Origin: Eikenella halliae
GTDB taxonomy: Bacteria > Pseudomonadota > Gammaproteobacteria > Burkholderiales > Neisseriaceae
DNA length: 64,000 bases
Direction: 5' to 3'
NCBI RefSeq assembly: GCF_001648475.1
Contig: NZ_LXSQ01000023.1
Span: 62,001 to 126,000, forward strand
In this document: in pieces, positions 53,395 through 61,334 of the stretch
Numbering within the stretch: position 1 is the stretch's first letter
How the letters are laid out: every line of letters starts with the position of its first letter
Notes under the pieces: model-generated
Database searches by the model: none
What the model was told of the DNA's origin: nothing
Seen by the model: the letters and a program-made list of their open reading frames with translations, nothing else
Program-made: the position numbers and the translations under genes

Positions 53395-53736
53395 TTACTT
53401 GAAGAAGTTGTCCATGCCGGAGGGCAGGCCGAGGCCTTGGGTGAATTGCGACATATGCTGTTGGGCGGCGGCTTCCACTTTGCGGGCGGCATCGTTGAAG
53501 GCGGCGGCAATCAGGTCTTCCAGCATTTCTTTGTCGGAAGCGGCATCGGCGGCGAGGCTGTCGTCGATGTGTACGCGTTGGACGGCGTGGTGGCAGCTGA
53601 GGGTGATTTTCACCATGCCGCCGCCGGCTTCGCCTTCCACGGTGATGTTGGCCAATTCGGCCTGTGCTTGTTTCATTTTTTCCTGCATTTTTTGTGCCTG
53701 TTGCATCAGGTTGCCGAGGCCGGCTTTGCTGAACAT
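53395..53736 (-). CDS. Nucleoid-associated protein, YbaB/EbfC family
   Basis: This 113-aa DNA-binding protein forms dimers with a helical N-terminus (NLMQQAQKMQEKMKQAQAEL) and the conserved EGEAGGGMVKITLSCHHAV. The family coats DNA and affects expression of many genes. It follows dnaX by about 50 bases on the same strand, the usual dnaX-ybaB arrangement; recR is not the next gene here. Confidence 0.93.
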   Translation of the reverse strand: MFSKAGLGNLMQQAQKMQEKMKQAQAELANITVEGEAGGGMVKITLSCHHAVQRVHIDDSLAADAASDKEMLEDLIAAAFNDAARKVEAAAQQHMSQFTQGLGLPSGMDNFFK

Positions 53737-53789
53737 GAGTGTGCTCCTATTTTAAAGAGTGGGTGGGATAAAAAAGTGCGGGAGCGGCC

Positions 53790-56018
53790 TTAGGTTTGGC
53801 CGTTTCCCTGCAATACAAGGCTTTCGGGCAGCCAGCGGGCGCCGAATAGATTGAGGATGTCTTGCGCGGCGGGGTCTTGCTCCAGCAGGCTTTGCGCCTG
53901 GTTGCGGGCGGCCTGGCGCAGGCGTTGTTGGCGCATGGCGGGGGTTTCGGCAGCTGTGCCGCCGGCCGGCCAATCGGTGGTGCGGATGCTGACGGGATGG
54001 CCGTAGGCGGCGGCCAGGTGCTGCTCGATGCGCTGGATGTGTTCGCGGCTGATGCTGACTTGCCCGGCTTCGGCCACGGCGAGGGTGAGCAGGTGTTGCT
54101 GCGGGTCGTAGCCGAGGCAGGCGGTGTGCTGGGCGCTCATTTGGGCGGCACCGATTTTGGGCGCGATGGCGGCAACGATGTGCGGCCAAGTGTCGGCATC
54201 GGGCAGAGGCAGGGCTGTCGTGCCGGGGTGTTCCGGGGTTTCGGCAGCGGCCGATTGGGCTGGAGATGGTTCATTTTGCCCGTTTGGGCTGTGTAAAAAT
54301 CCGCTTTGTTCGGTTTCAGGTAGCCTTTCGCGGCCTAATCCGGATTCGTTTCGGGATACGGCATCATGCTGGTGCTGGGGCAGGCTGTCATTTTGGTTTC
54401 GGCTATGCGGAAACTCGTTTGCGGGGTTTTGGCGGGGCTCGGTTTCAGCTAGCCCTGGGCTTGGGAGGCTGTCGGGCTGCCGGGTTTCAAAACCGGCGGG
54501 GATGGTTTCTGCCGGGGCAGGTTGCGGCTCGCTAGGATGGGGACGGCCGGGTTCGGCCGAATCGGGCGCGGGATTGCCGGAGGCGTTTGGATTGGGCGAA
54601 AGCCCGTGCTGACTGTTTGGACTGCCTGAAATGTTTTCAGGTAGCCTGTTGGTATGGCGGGCGGCGGGGGCGGTTTCCTGCGGCAGGGGTTCGTTTGGCG
54701 AAAGTCTGCCGTTGTCGTTCGGGCTACCTGAAAAGCTGTCGTGTTCATTTTGGCTGTTAGATTTGCTTTCAGGTAGCCTGGGTTCGGCTTGGGCGGGCGG
54801 GGCTTCTGCGGGATGGTTTTCGGCTGGAATGCGGGCCTTATCCGGCTGCGGTGTGGCAGCCGGACGGGGCTTTGGGGCGGGATCGTGCAGTTCGCTGCCG
54901 CTGATTCGGCTGCCTTCGGGCAGATCGGCGGCGGCCAAGGGGGCGAAGGCGAGCAGGCGCAGCAGGGTCATCACGAAACCAGCGTATTCGTCGGGCGCGA
55001 GCGGCAGGTCTTGTTTGCCGTGGATAACGCATTGGTAATACAGCTGGATTTGTTCGTCGCCCAGTTGGCCGGCGAGCTGTTGCAGGGTGTCGCGCTCGGG
55101 GTCGTCTGCGGGCACGGCGGCGGGGATGGTTTTGATGAGGGCGAGCTTTTGCAGCAGGAGGGCGAGCTCGCTCAAGGCGCTGTCGAAACCGATGGCGCGG
55201 CCGGCCATTTCCTGTGCGGTGGCGAGCAGGGCGGCGCCGTCTTGGTTGGCGGCGGCTTGCAGCAGGGAGTAAAGGTAGCGTTGGTCGACGGCGCCGATCA
55301 TTTGGCGCACGTCGGCTTCGGTTACGCTACCGGAGCCCATGGCGATGGCTTGGTCGAGCAGGCTGAGTGCGTCGCGCATGGAGCCGGCGGCGGCGCGGCC
55401 GAGTAGGGCGAGGGCGGGGGCTTCGTAGGGGATTTGTTCGCTGGTCAGAACGTGCGCAAGGTGCTGCGACACCTGCTGGGCGGTCATGTTGCGCAGCACA
55501 AATTGCAGGCAGCGGCTGAGCACGGTAACGGGCACTTTGTGCGGGTCGGTGGTGGCGAGGATGAATTTGACGTGTTCGGGTGGCTCTTCCAGCGTTTTGA
55601 GCATGGCGTTGAACGCGGATTTGGAGAGCATGTGCACTTCGTCGATGATATAGACTTTGTATTTGCCGGCGGTGGGCGCGTATTGGGCGTTTTCCAGCAC
55701 TTCGCGGATGTTGTCGATGCCGGTGTTGGAGGCGGCGTCGATTTCGAGCAGGTCTACAAACCGCCCGGCGTCGATGTCGCGGCAGGATTGGCATTGGCCG
55801 CAGGGCTCGCCTTCGTGCGGGGTTTCGCAGTTGAGGCTTTTGGCGAGGATGCGGGCGATGGTGGTTTTGCCCACGCCCCGCGTGCCGGTGAGCAGGTAGG
55901 CGTGGTGCAGGCGGCCTTTGCCCAGGGCGTTTTGCAGGGCTTTGACAACGTGTTCCTGCCCGACTAAATCGGCAAAGGTTTTGGGGCGCCACTTGCGGGC
56001 GAGAACTTGGTAGGCCAT
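53790..56018 (-). CDS. dnaX: DNA polymerase III tau/gamma subunit
   Basis: This is the clamp-loader ATPase, 742 aa. The AAA+ part shows Walker A GTRGVGKTTIARILAK, the zinc-site cysteines C-x(8)-CGQCQSC, Walker B IIDEVHMLS and sensor LSRCLQF. After about residue 390 comes a disordered linker of about 200 residues, unusually rich in Pro, Asn, Ser and His, with DUS-encoded units RLPESKS, FSGSPND, RLPENISGSPN and RLPETEQSG. The tau-type C-terminal domain then follows (ADTWPHIVAAIAPKIGAAQM...). I see no obvious slippery site for a programmed frameshift. Confidence 0.95.
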   Translation of the reverse strand: MAYQVLARKWRPKTFADLVGQEHVVKALQNALGKGRLHHAYLLTGTRGVGKTTIARILAKSLNCETPHEGEPCGQCQSCRDIDAGRFVDLLEIDAASNTGIDNIREVLENAQYAPTAGKYKVYIIDEVHMLSKSAFNAMLKTLEEPPEHVKFILATTDPHKVPVTVLSRCLQFVLRNMTAQQVSQHLAHVLTSEQIPYEAPALALLGRAAAGSMRDALSLLDQAIAMGSGSVTEADVRQMIGAVDQRYLYSLLQAAANQDGAALLATAQEMAGRAIGFDSALSELALLLQKLALIKTIPAAVPADDPERDTLQQLAGQLGDEQIQLYYQCVIHGKQDLPLAPDEYAGFVMTLLRLLAFAPLAAADLPEGSRISGSELHDPAPKPRPAATPQPDKARIPAENHPAEAPPAQAEPRLPESKSNSQNEHDSFSGSPNDNGRLSPNEPLPQETAPAARHTNRLPENISGSPNSQHGLSPNPNASGNPAPDSAEPGRPHPSEPQPAPAETIPAGFETRQPDSLPSPGLAETEPRQNPANEFPHSRNQNDSLPQHQHDAVSRNESGLGRERLPETEQSGFLHSPNGQNEPSPAQSAAAETPEHPGTTALPLPDADTWPHIVAAIAPKIGAAQMSAQHTACLGYDPQQHLLTLAVAEAGQVSISREHIQRIEQHLAAAYGHPVSIRTTDWPAGGTAAETPAMRQQRLRQAARNQAQSLLEQDPAAQDILNLFGARWLPESLVLQGNGQT

Positions 56019-56078
56019 GTGGGATGCTTTGATGGGTTATTCAGGCGCACGGGTGCGCGGGGCGCGCATTGATGGTGC

Positions 56079-56182
56079 TATAGTGGATTAACAAAAATCA
56101 GGACAAGGCGGCGAGCCGCAGACAGTATATATAGTACGGCAAGGCGAGCCAACGCTGTACTGGTTTTTGTTAATTCACTATA
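56079..56182. repeat. Correia-type element, intact short form
   Basis: It spans 104 bp with ends TATAGTGGATTAACAAAAAT and GTTAATTCACTATA and lies about 60 bases upstream of dnaX. Confidence 0.9.
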
Positions 56183-56230
56183 AAGGCGGTATTTTAGCAT
56201 TATCGCCGCTATTCTTGGGGCGGGGAAAGG

Positions 56231-56276
56231 CAAACAGGCTACCTGAAAATCGGATTTCAGGTAGCCTGCCTGTTTG
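56231..56276 (-). terminator. Extended DUS hairpin after DUF333 gene
   Basis: The DUS pair is lengthened by CAAACAGG/CCTGTTTG flanks, giving an unusually long stem next to the gene's stop codon. Confidence 0.7.
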
Positions 56277-56288
56277 GCCGGGTGGGGC

Positions 56289-56552
56289 TTATGTGCCGCT
56301 GCCGCCGTTGTTGGCGCGGTAGTATGCCCATTCTTCCACTTCTTTGCCGTCGGGCAGGATGCACACGCCGTATTCGCTGCCGTCTTGGTTTTTACGGATT
56401 TCAGACTTGCCGCCCTGCTGCACGCAGTATGCGCTGGCGGGGTTGGGGGTGCCGATGGCGGGCGCTTGGGCGTCGGCTTGGGCGGAAGTGGTTTGGCTGC
56501 CGGCGCAGGCGGCCAGGCCGAGGGCGGCCATCAGGGGGAAGAAACGTTTCAT
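56289..56552 (-). CDS. DUF333 family lipoprotein
   Basis: This 87-aa putative lipoprotein has lipobox MAALGLAACAGS (cysteine at residue 16) followed by the DUF333 signature NPASAYCVQQGGKSEIRKN, DGSEYGVCILPDGKEVEEWA and YYRAN. Members are small envelope lipoproteins sometimes annotated as putative hemolysins, without proof. AAGGATAA lies before the start. It stands alone between repeats. Confidence 0.85.
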   Translation of the reverse strand: MKRFFPLMAALGLAACAGSQTTSAQADAQAPAIGTPNPASAYCVQQGGKSEIRKNQDGSEYGVCILPDGKEVEEWAYYRANNGGSGT

Positions 56553-56580
56553 GGTTTATCCTTTTCGGGTGTGGTGAATA

Positions 56581-56637
56581 AATTTTCAGGTAGCCTTATC
56601 CGGGCTTTAGCTTACTCTGATAAAGGCTACCTGAAAG
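56581..56637. repeat. DUS inverted pair upstream of DUF333 gene
   Basis: Two opposite DUS are separated by about 30 bases, just upstream of the DUF333 gene. Confidence 0.6.
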
Positions 56638-56683
56638 ATAACAGACAAACGGGATGTGGAACGTTAATCCGAGTTCGGCTAGG

Positions 56684-56789
56684 TATAGTGGATTAAATTT
56701 AAATCAGGACAAGGCGGTGAGCCGCAGACAGTACAAATAGTACGGCAAGGCGAGACAACGCTGTACTGGTTTAAATTTAATTCACTATA
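56684..56789. repeat. Correia-type element, intact short form
   Basis: It spans 106 bp with ends TATAGTGGATTAAATTTAAA and TTTAAATTTAATTCACTATA, and lies 13 bases beyond the stop of the transglutaminase gene. Confidence 0.9.
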
Positions 56790-56802
56790 AAAGCGCGGTG
56801 TG

Positions 56803-58791
56803 TTACAGCTTAACCTTACGCACGGCGCGGCAGCACTGGCGATACCAGCGTTTTTGCGCGGCTTTCGGGGGCAGGCTGTCATCGGCGTAGTTCCAGCGTT
56901 CGTATTGCGCCAACAGGCTTTCCAGCTCGGGGCTGAGGCATTCCTGCTCACGCAGGATGTTGGCGGTTTCGGCAGGGCCGAGGGCGGCAGGGTCGATGCC
57001 TTCCACGTCGAGCAGGCGCTCTTTGATGCGGGCGAAGCCTTCTTCCAACAAGTTGGCATAACGCCGACTGCTGCGCCGCCACCACAGCCACAGCGGAATC
57101 ACGGCCAAAGTGCCGCCAACCAGCAGGAACACGAGCAGGCTCAATAGGTTGAAGCCGCCCAAGCCCAAGCTGCGGAACAGGCTTTGCTGCGAGCTGCTGT
57201 CGTAGTTCACCACCCATTGCTGCCAGTAAAACTGGCCTTCGGCGCTGAGTTTGCTCCACCACTGCCAATTGCCGCTGCCGGCCACCAGTTCTTGCTCGCC
57301 GCCCTCCAGCGCGGAGGAGAGGCCTTGTTCGATGCGGTTGCTGCTTATGGCGGCGGTGGGGTCGATACGCAGCCAGGCTTCTTCTTCGGGCAGCCACACT
57401 TCGGCCCAGGCGTGGGCATCTTTGCCGCGCACCTGCCAGAAACCGCCGTCGGGGTTGTATTCGCCGCCCTGATAGCCGGTAACCACGCGGGCGGGCACGC
57501 CGGCGGCGCGCATGATGACCACAAAGCTTTCGGCGTAGTGTTCGCAGAAGCCGCGGCGGTTGTCGAACACGAAGTTGTCGATGCGGTCGGGGCTGCGGTC
57601 GAGCGGGGGATTGAGGGTGTAGGCGAAGGATTGGTTGCGGTAGTAGGCCAGGGTGCGGTTGACGAAATCGACGGTGTTGGCGGATTGGCTGCGCAGCTGG
57701 CGGGCGAGCGAACGGACGCGCTGGTTGCTGTAGCCGGGCAGGCGGCTCAGCTGGCGCTGGCGCGAGGGGGAAAGTTTTTCAGGTAGCCTGTTGCCGATGG
57801 CGGCCTGCAAGGAAAAGCGGCGTAAACCATCATGGCTGCGCACACGCACGGTGTGGCCTTCCACAAAGTGCATTTTGCTGCGTGAATTGGCAGCACTGGA
57901 ATTGATGAAGGGATAATCCAACGCGGGAATACGGCCCCGTTCGTCGCGCATAATGATGCTGTAGGACACGATGGATTGGGTAGGCTTGGTGGTGGCGTTG
58001 CTTTCAATGAAATCGTCGTCAGCACGCCATTGCTCGCCATCAAACTGGCTCATGGTGATGGCACGCCAATAGAGGTCGGATTGGTTGGGCGTGTAGCCCT
58101 CGTCGAAAGTGGCGTTGAAAGCCAGCTCGTTGCTCTGCACCAAATTGCTGATGCTGCCCGGCTGCATGGTGTCGGACAGGCCGGTTTGGGCTTGGCCGGG
58201 TTTGGGCGGCTGCGGAATGCGCCATAAAGGCTCGCTCATGCGCGGCACGGCGATAAATAATACGGCGGCCAGAGGCAGGGTGAGCAGCAGGGCGGTAACG
58301 GCGTGGCGGGCGGCCAGGCGCAGCGGCATATTCAAGAGGGCGATGCAGGTGGCGGTACCGAACAGGCCGGCCAACAGCCACAGGCCGATGAACATGCCTT
58401 GGTTGAGCAGCACGGTGGCGCCCATCAGGAATACCATGGCGGTGAGCAGCATATGCCAATCGCGCAACACGCGGCTTTCATAGGTTTTCAGCAGCACCAG
58501 CAGCAAGAGCAGCGCGCTGCCGCCTTCGCTGCCGAGAAATGTGCCCAGCTGCGAAAACACGAAGCCAAACACGGCCAGGCCGCCGACGGCGGTGGCCCAA
58601 GCGGGCAGGCCGCGGCTGCCGATGAGCGTGAGCCCGAGCTGGATCAGCCACAGCACGCCGAATACGGCAATCACGCCAACGGGCAGGGCAAAAGCCAGCG
58701 GCAGGGTAATCCATAGCAGCAGCAATAGAACGCCCAAACGCGGCAGGCGTTCGGGCGGTCGGTCGATGTATTCGGGATTGAAAACGAGCAT
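56803..58791 (-). CDS. TgpA-like membrane transglutaminase/protease-like protein
   Basis: This 662-aa protein has six to seven N-terminal transmembrane helices, then a periplasmic DUF3488/transglutaminase-like domain. Catalytic triad candidates are Cys in NRRGFCEHYAESFVVI, His in GKDAHAWAEVWLPEEE and Asp in RIDPTAAI. A last helix (LGGFNLLSLLVFLLVGGTL) anchors a cytosolic DUF4129-like tail. Related TgpA of Pseudomonas is essential and of unclear substrate. An in-frame DUS near 57777 encodes RLPEKLSPS. The ATG at 58791 is used; a TTG lies further upstream. It follows the attenuator-controlled gene on the same strand. Confidence 0.88.
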   Translation of the reverse strand: MLVFNPEYIDRPPERLPRLGVLLLLLWITLPLAFALPVGVIAVFGVLWLIQLGLTLIGSRGLPAWATAVGGLAVFGFVFSQLGTFLGSEGGSALLLLLVLLKTYESRVLRDWHMLLTAMVFLMGATVLLNQGMFIGLWLLAGLFGTATCIALLNMPLRLAARHAVTALLLTLPLAAVLFIAVPRMSEPLWRIPQPPKPGQAQTGLSDTMQPGSISNLVQSNELAFNATFDEGYTPNQSDLYWRAITMSQFDGEQWRADDDFIESNATTKPTQSIVSYSIIMRDERGRIPALDYPFINSSAANSRSKMHFVEGHTVRVRSHDGLRRFSLQAAIGNRLPEKLSPSRQRQLSRLPGYSNQRVRSLARQLRSQSANTVDFVNRTLAYYRNQSFAYTLNPPLDRSPDRIDNFVFDNRRGFCEHYAESFVVIMRAAGVPARVVTGYQGGEYNPDGGFWQVRGKDAHAWAEVWLPEEEAWLRIDPTAAISSNRIEQGLSSALEGGEQELVAGSGNWQWWSKLSAEGQFYWQQWVVNYDSSSQQSLFRSLGLGGFNLLSLLVFLLVGGTLAVIPLWLWWRRSSRRYANLLEEGFARIKERLLDVEGIDPAALGPAETANILREQECLSPELESLLAQYERWNYADDSLPPKAAQKRWYRQCCRAVRKVKL

Positions 58792-58920
58792 GGTGGTTTG
58801 GGTTGGATGGCGGCTTGGTTGTTCGCTTTGCGGAAACTCGGTTTGCTTGGGCAAACTTCGTTTCAGGTAGCCTTTTTATCAGACGGTATGTTTTGTGCGC
58901 CTGTAGCCGCCAGTCTGCGT

Positions 58921-59445
58921 TCAACCGGTAATCAGATTGGGCAGGCTGTGGCTCAGTTGCAGCGAATTGCCGATTATACCCAAATCCGCATCGGCAAAGC
59001 AGGCGTTTTCCAAAATCAGCCCGCCCTCAGGGCGCGAGGCGTGCAGGCTCATGCGCATTTGCGCGGGGGTGAAGGGCAATCCGTGTTTGCGGGCGTATTC
59101 GGCGGCGCGGCGGTTGGCGGTTTGCAGCATCGGAATCAGCGTGATGTCTAAATGAAACACACGCACGCCCAACACCAAAATACGGGCGGCAAACCAATCG
59201 GCTTCTTCTGTGAACACTTCCGGGCTGTGCTGCTCGAAATTGTGCCGCTCGGCAGCAATCAGGCAGGCCAAGGAGCGGATTTGCGGCAGCAGGGCTTCGC
59301 ACAGCATGAAATCTTGCTGCTGCGGCGTATCGGCCTGCAAATCGGCACGGTGCTGGTTGCCGTCCACGGCCAAATACCAGCGTTGCAGCTCGGTGCGGGG
59401 CTGGGTGGGGGGAAGCTGGCGGAGTTGGCGGGCTAGGGCAGACAT
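58921..59445 (-). CDS. Unknown protein behind an apparent attenuator, 174 aa
   Basis: This soluble protein has no signal peptide and is rich in Ala, Leu, Arg and His. Visible features are QRWYLAVDGNQHRADLQAD, MLCEALLPQIRSLACLIAAE, DWFAARILVLGVRVFHLDI and MSLHASRPEGGLILENACF. I recognise no domain. I prefer the ATG at 59445, preceded by AGGAA eight bases upstream; an in-frame ATG at 59475 lacks a Shine-Dalgarno. Its leader carries a coding minigene and terminator, so expression may respond to charged aromatic tRNA. The transglutaminase gene begins 130 bases downstream on the same strand and may be in the same transcript. Confidence 0.7.
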   Translation of the reverse strand: MSALARQLRQLPPTQPRTELQRWYLAVDGNQHRADLQADTPQQQDFMLCEALLPQIRSLACLIAAERHNFEQHSPEVFTEEADWFAARILVLGVRVFHLDITLIPMLQTANRRAAEYARKHGLPFTPAQMRMSLHASRPEGGLILENACFADADLGIIGNSLQLSHSLPNLITG

Positions 59446-59510
59446 TTTATGTTCCTGTTCGGCTTGGCGGTTCATGGGAGGGGTTCCGTGGGTGAGCGGC
59501 CTTGCCGGAG

Positions 59511-59612
59511 CAAATAAAAAACCGCTCGGGGTTTCCGGGCGGTAGCTTTTCTTTCGGCTAGGGTAGCGCAAATCAGGCGCACAGCAAAAGATACCGCTCG
59601 GCTGGGCGGTAC
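59511..59612 (-). promoter_or_regulatory. Candidate ribosome-mediated transcription attenuator
   Basis: Four segments can pair in alternative ways: 1 = TACCGC (59611-59606), 2 = GCGGTA (59597-59592), 3 = TACCGC (59544-59539), 4 = GAGCGGT (59527-59521). 1:2 is a pause hairpin, 2:3 an antiterminator, and 3:4 (ACCGCCCGG/CCGAGCGGT, one mismatch) a terminator followed by six T. Segment 1 begins inside the aromatic codons of the leader peptide. Confidence 0.68.
59521..59543 (-). terminator. Attenuator terminator
   Basis: A nine-base stem with one C-A mismatch, loop AAACC, then TTTTTTATTTG on the minus strand. Confidence 0.75.
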
Positions 59613-59650
59613 CAATAAAACGGGACGAAAGAGAAGTTTTGCGTATTCAT
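59573..59650 (-). CDS. Aromatic-rich leader peptide, 25 aa, probably leaderless
   Basis: The frame ATG...TGA encodes 25 residues with the run VPFYWYRPAERY: Phe at 6, 8 and 11, Tyr at 12, 14 and 20, Trp at 13. It has no Shine-Dalgarno (CCCTCCCC precedes it), but a consensus-like promoter is placed so that transcription would start at or next to the A of ATG. Its codons TTT TAT TGG TAC end where attenuator segment 1 begins, and its stop lies 16 bases after segment 2, both as expected of an attenuator leader. Confidence 0.62.
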   Translation of the reverse strand: MNTQNFSFVPFYWYRPAERYLLLCA

Positions 59651-59658
59651 GGGGAGGG

Positions 59659-59687
59659 AGTGTAAGCGGCGCGGCGGGGGCTGTCAA
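59659..59687 (-). promoter_or_regulatory. Promoter of the attenuator leader
   Basis: On the minus strand, perfect TTGACA (59687-59682), 17 bases, then TACACT (59664-59659). The expected start site falls on the leader ATG at 59650. Confidence 0.7.
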
Positions 59688-60002
59688 GTGCCGGACGGCG
59701 GCGGGGTTGGCGTTTTCAGGTAGCCCCTCAGGGCTTGCAGGCGGCCTGAAAATTGTAAAAATAACAGCGCGAACAGCGTATTGGCGTAAAGCCGGGTTAA
59801 ATGGTTTCGAAATTGCTTGATTGGCTGCTATCATGCCCGGCTTTACGGATGCTTCACGGGCATTCCTCATTTTTTCAAATTGGCCGGAAATAAAAGATTT
59901 GGCCGGCTGTACAGCGAATTAACGAAAACCGGTACTGCGTTGGCTCGCCTTGCTGCCTTGCCCCGATTGTTGTTAATCCGCCATTTAGGTAGGAGAGGGA
60001 AG
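59688..60002. other. Intergenic region with single DUS and decayed Correia element
   Basis: It contains a DUS near 59714, an isolated GGCGGCCTGAAAA at about 59740 that is one base off other DUS dialects, and a shortened Correia element (59910-59987). No gene is seen. Confidence 0.5.
59910..59987. repeat. Shortened, decayed Correia element
   Basis: It keeps TACAGCGAATTAACGAAAAC, GGCTCGCCTTGC and GTTAATCCGCCA but has lost about 25 bp of the core. Confidence 0.65.
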
Positions 60003-60455
60003 TTGAAATATTCCAATTTGTTGTGGCTGCTGCCGCTTTTGGTGCTGGCCGGCTGCGTGTCGCCGGAAGCGGCGGGTATCCGCCGGCAGCAATCGCATAT
60101 CAATTACGGCGATGATGTGAAAATCGGCAGCTCGATCAGAGCCTACGGCTTCCGCAGCCAGCCCACGCGCGGCAGGCCGGAAGTGGAGGTGCAGAGCGAA
60201 AAAGCGCCGGGCGAAGCGGCACAGTGCCTGCAAAAACAGCTGCAAACCCGTTTGCGCCTGCCGGATAACTTTATCCAAGTCCGCAGCTACACCAATTCGG
60301 CCTATACTGTGGCGCTGCACAATCCCTTTACCAACAAAGATGGCGTGTTGATGGATGTGCACCAACGCGGCGTGAAAAGTTCGGTGATCAAACTGTATGC
60401 CAACGGCACCACGCTTTCGCGCGTTTGGCGCGGTATCCCGGCGGCGTGTAAGTAG
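60003..60455 (+). CDS. Predicted lipoprotein, 150 aa (TTG start)
   Basis: Lipobox LLWLLPLLVLAGCVSPEAAG puts the modified cysteine near residue 16. The start is a TTG at 60003 with AGGAGAGG upstream; no ATG gives a sensible signal peptide. The mature protein includes GDDVKIGSSIRAYGFRSQP and ends with YANGTTLSRVWRGIPAACK. The pattern of a short lipoprotein with an LxxCVxP start is common in Neisseriaceae; function unknown. The upstream Correia remnant lies 15 bases away. Confidence 0.75.
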   Translation: MKYSNLLWLLPLLVLAGCVSPEAAGIRRQQSHINYGDDVKIGSSIRAYGFRSQPTRGRPEVEVQSEKAPGEAAQCLQKQLQTRLRLPDNFIQVRSYTNSAYTVALHNPFTNKDGVLMDVHQRGVKSSVIKLYANGTTLSRVWRGIPAACK

Positions 60456-60522
60456 CCGATTGCCTACCAAAATATTATAATGGCAGCGTTTTAACCCGAT
60501 TAACCACACAGGCAGACGAAAC

Positions 60523-60912
60523 ATGAAAAAATATTTGCTGGCTTTGCTGCTGGCCTTGAGCAGCACCGCTTGGGCATACCGCTTCCCCATCGACAGCATG
60601 GAAGTGGCCGTGCTGAAATCCGCTTCCTTCCCGCAGGTTACACTCACTACAGACGGCTTTTCTTGGCTGCGTACCCTGACTCTGGGCTGGCTGGACGATG
60701 GCGCGAAAACTGTGAATATGGTGCAGGGTGTGCGCATTAAAGACGATAACAACCGCTTCATTACCCATGGCCAGCTGCAAAACTATACCGGCCGCATCGT
60801 GGCTCTGCGCCGCGACGGAGCGGGCAATATCTTGGAAATGTGGATACTGACCCCGCAGGAAAACGAAGCATTCAAAGAACGTGCCGCCTTGCTGCAAAAT
60901 CAGCAGCGTTAA
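60523..60912 (+). CDS. Secreted protein, 129 aa, unknown function
   Basis: It has a signal peptide MKKYLLALLLALSSTAWA followed by YRFPIDSMEVAVLKSASFP. The mature part is mostly beta (VTLTTDGFSWLRTLTLGWL, GRIVALRRDGAGNILEMWI). There are no cysteines after the signal. It lies 67 bases after the lipoprotein gene on the same strand, and both products are exported, so they may act together. A large hairpin follows. Confidence 0.72.
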   Translation: MKKYLLALLLALSSTAWAYRFPIDSMEVAVLKSASFPQVTLTTDGFSWLRTLTLGWLDDGAKTVNMVQGVRIKDDNNRFITHGQLQNYTGRIVALRRDGAGNILEMWILTPQENEAFKERAALLQNQQR

Positions 60913-60928
60913 GGCGGAATGAAAGATC

Positions 60929-60966
60929 AAACCTCCTGCCGTTCCGAATGGGACGGCAGGAGGTTT
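60929..60966 (+). terminator. Long perfect hairpin after secreted protein gene
   Basis: A 14-bp perfect stem (AAACCTCCTGCCGT with its complement) and 10-base loop. The T tract after it is weak (CGGTTTGG), so it may protect mRNA ends as much as terminate. Confidence 0.6.
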
Positions 60967-61334
60967 CGGTTTGGATGGGCTTGAAGTTTTCAGGTAGCCT
61001 TCGGGGAGGCTACCTGAAAGGCTGAAGCCATTTTTAAGGCTACCTGAAAACGCCGTGTTTGGTTTTCAGGTAGCCTTTTTGCGTCTGGCGGATTGGTTGT
61101 GAGATATGTCGTTTGAACGTAGGCGGTTATGCCGACACCCGGAGACTAGCTGAAAAATATAGTGAATTAACAAAAATCAGGACAAGGCGACGAGCCGCAG
61201 ACAGTACACACGTTACGGCAAGGCGAGCCAACGCTGTACTGGTTTAAATTTAATTCACTATATCTGTACCGCTTCGGCTTCGTCGCCTGCTTCTGATTTA
61301 GATTTAACCCGCTATACCCGCCCTGCAAAATCTT
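60967..61334. other. Repeat-rich region: two DUS pairs and a Correia element
   Basis: DUS inverted pairs lie at 60987-61019 and 61036-61080. An intact Correia element follows, then a half-element with GCTTCGGCTTCGTCGCC and TTTAACCCGCTATA (to about 61315). No gene is seen. Confidence 0.65.
61158..61262. repeat. Correia-type element with unlike ends
   Basis: It spans 105 bp. The left end is of the GAATTAACAAAAAT type and the right end of the TTTAAATTTAATTCACTATA type, which elsewhere belong to different copies. It may be a recombinant. Confidence 0.85.

Noticed and set aside
53790..56018. Programmed frameshift producing a gamma form of DnaX
   Set aside because: I see no A-rich slippery heptamer with a following hairpin near the AAA+/linker border.
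59472..59870. 132-codon frame overlapping the attenuator leader
   Set aside because: It crosses a DUS, the promoter and the terminator and has Arg/Pro/Ala-rich low-quality sequence. The 25-codon leader in another frame fits the promoter and hairpins better.
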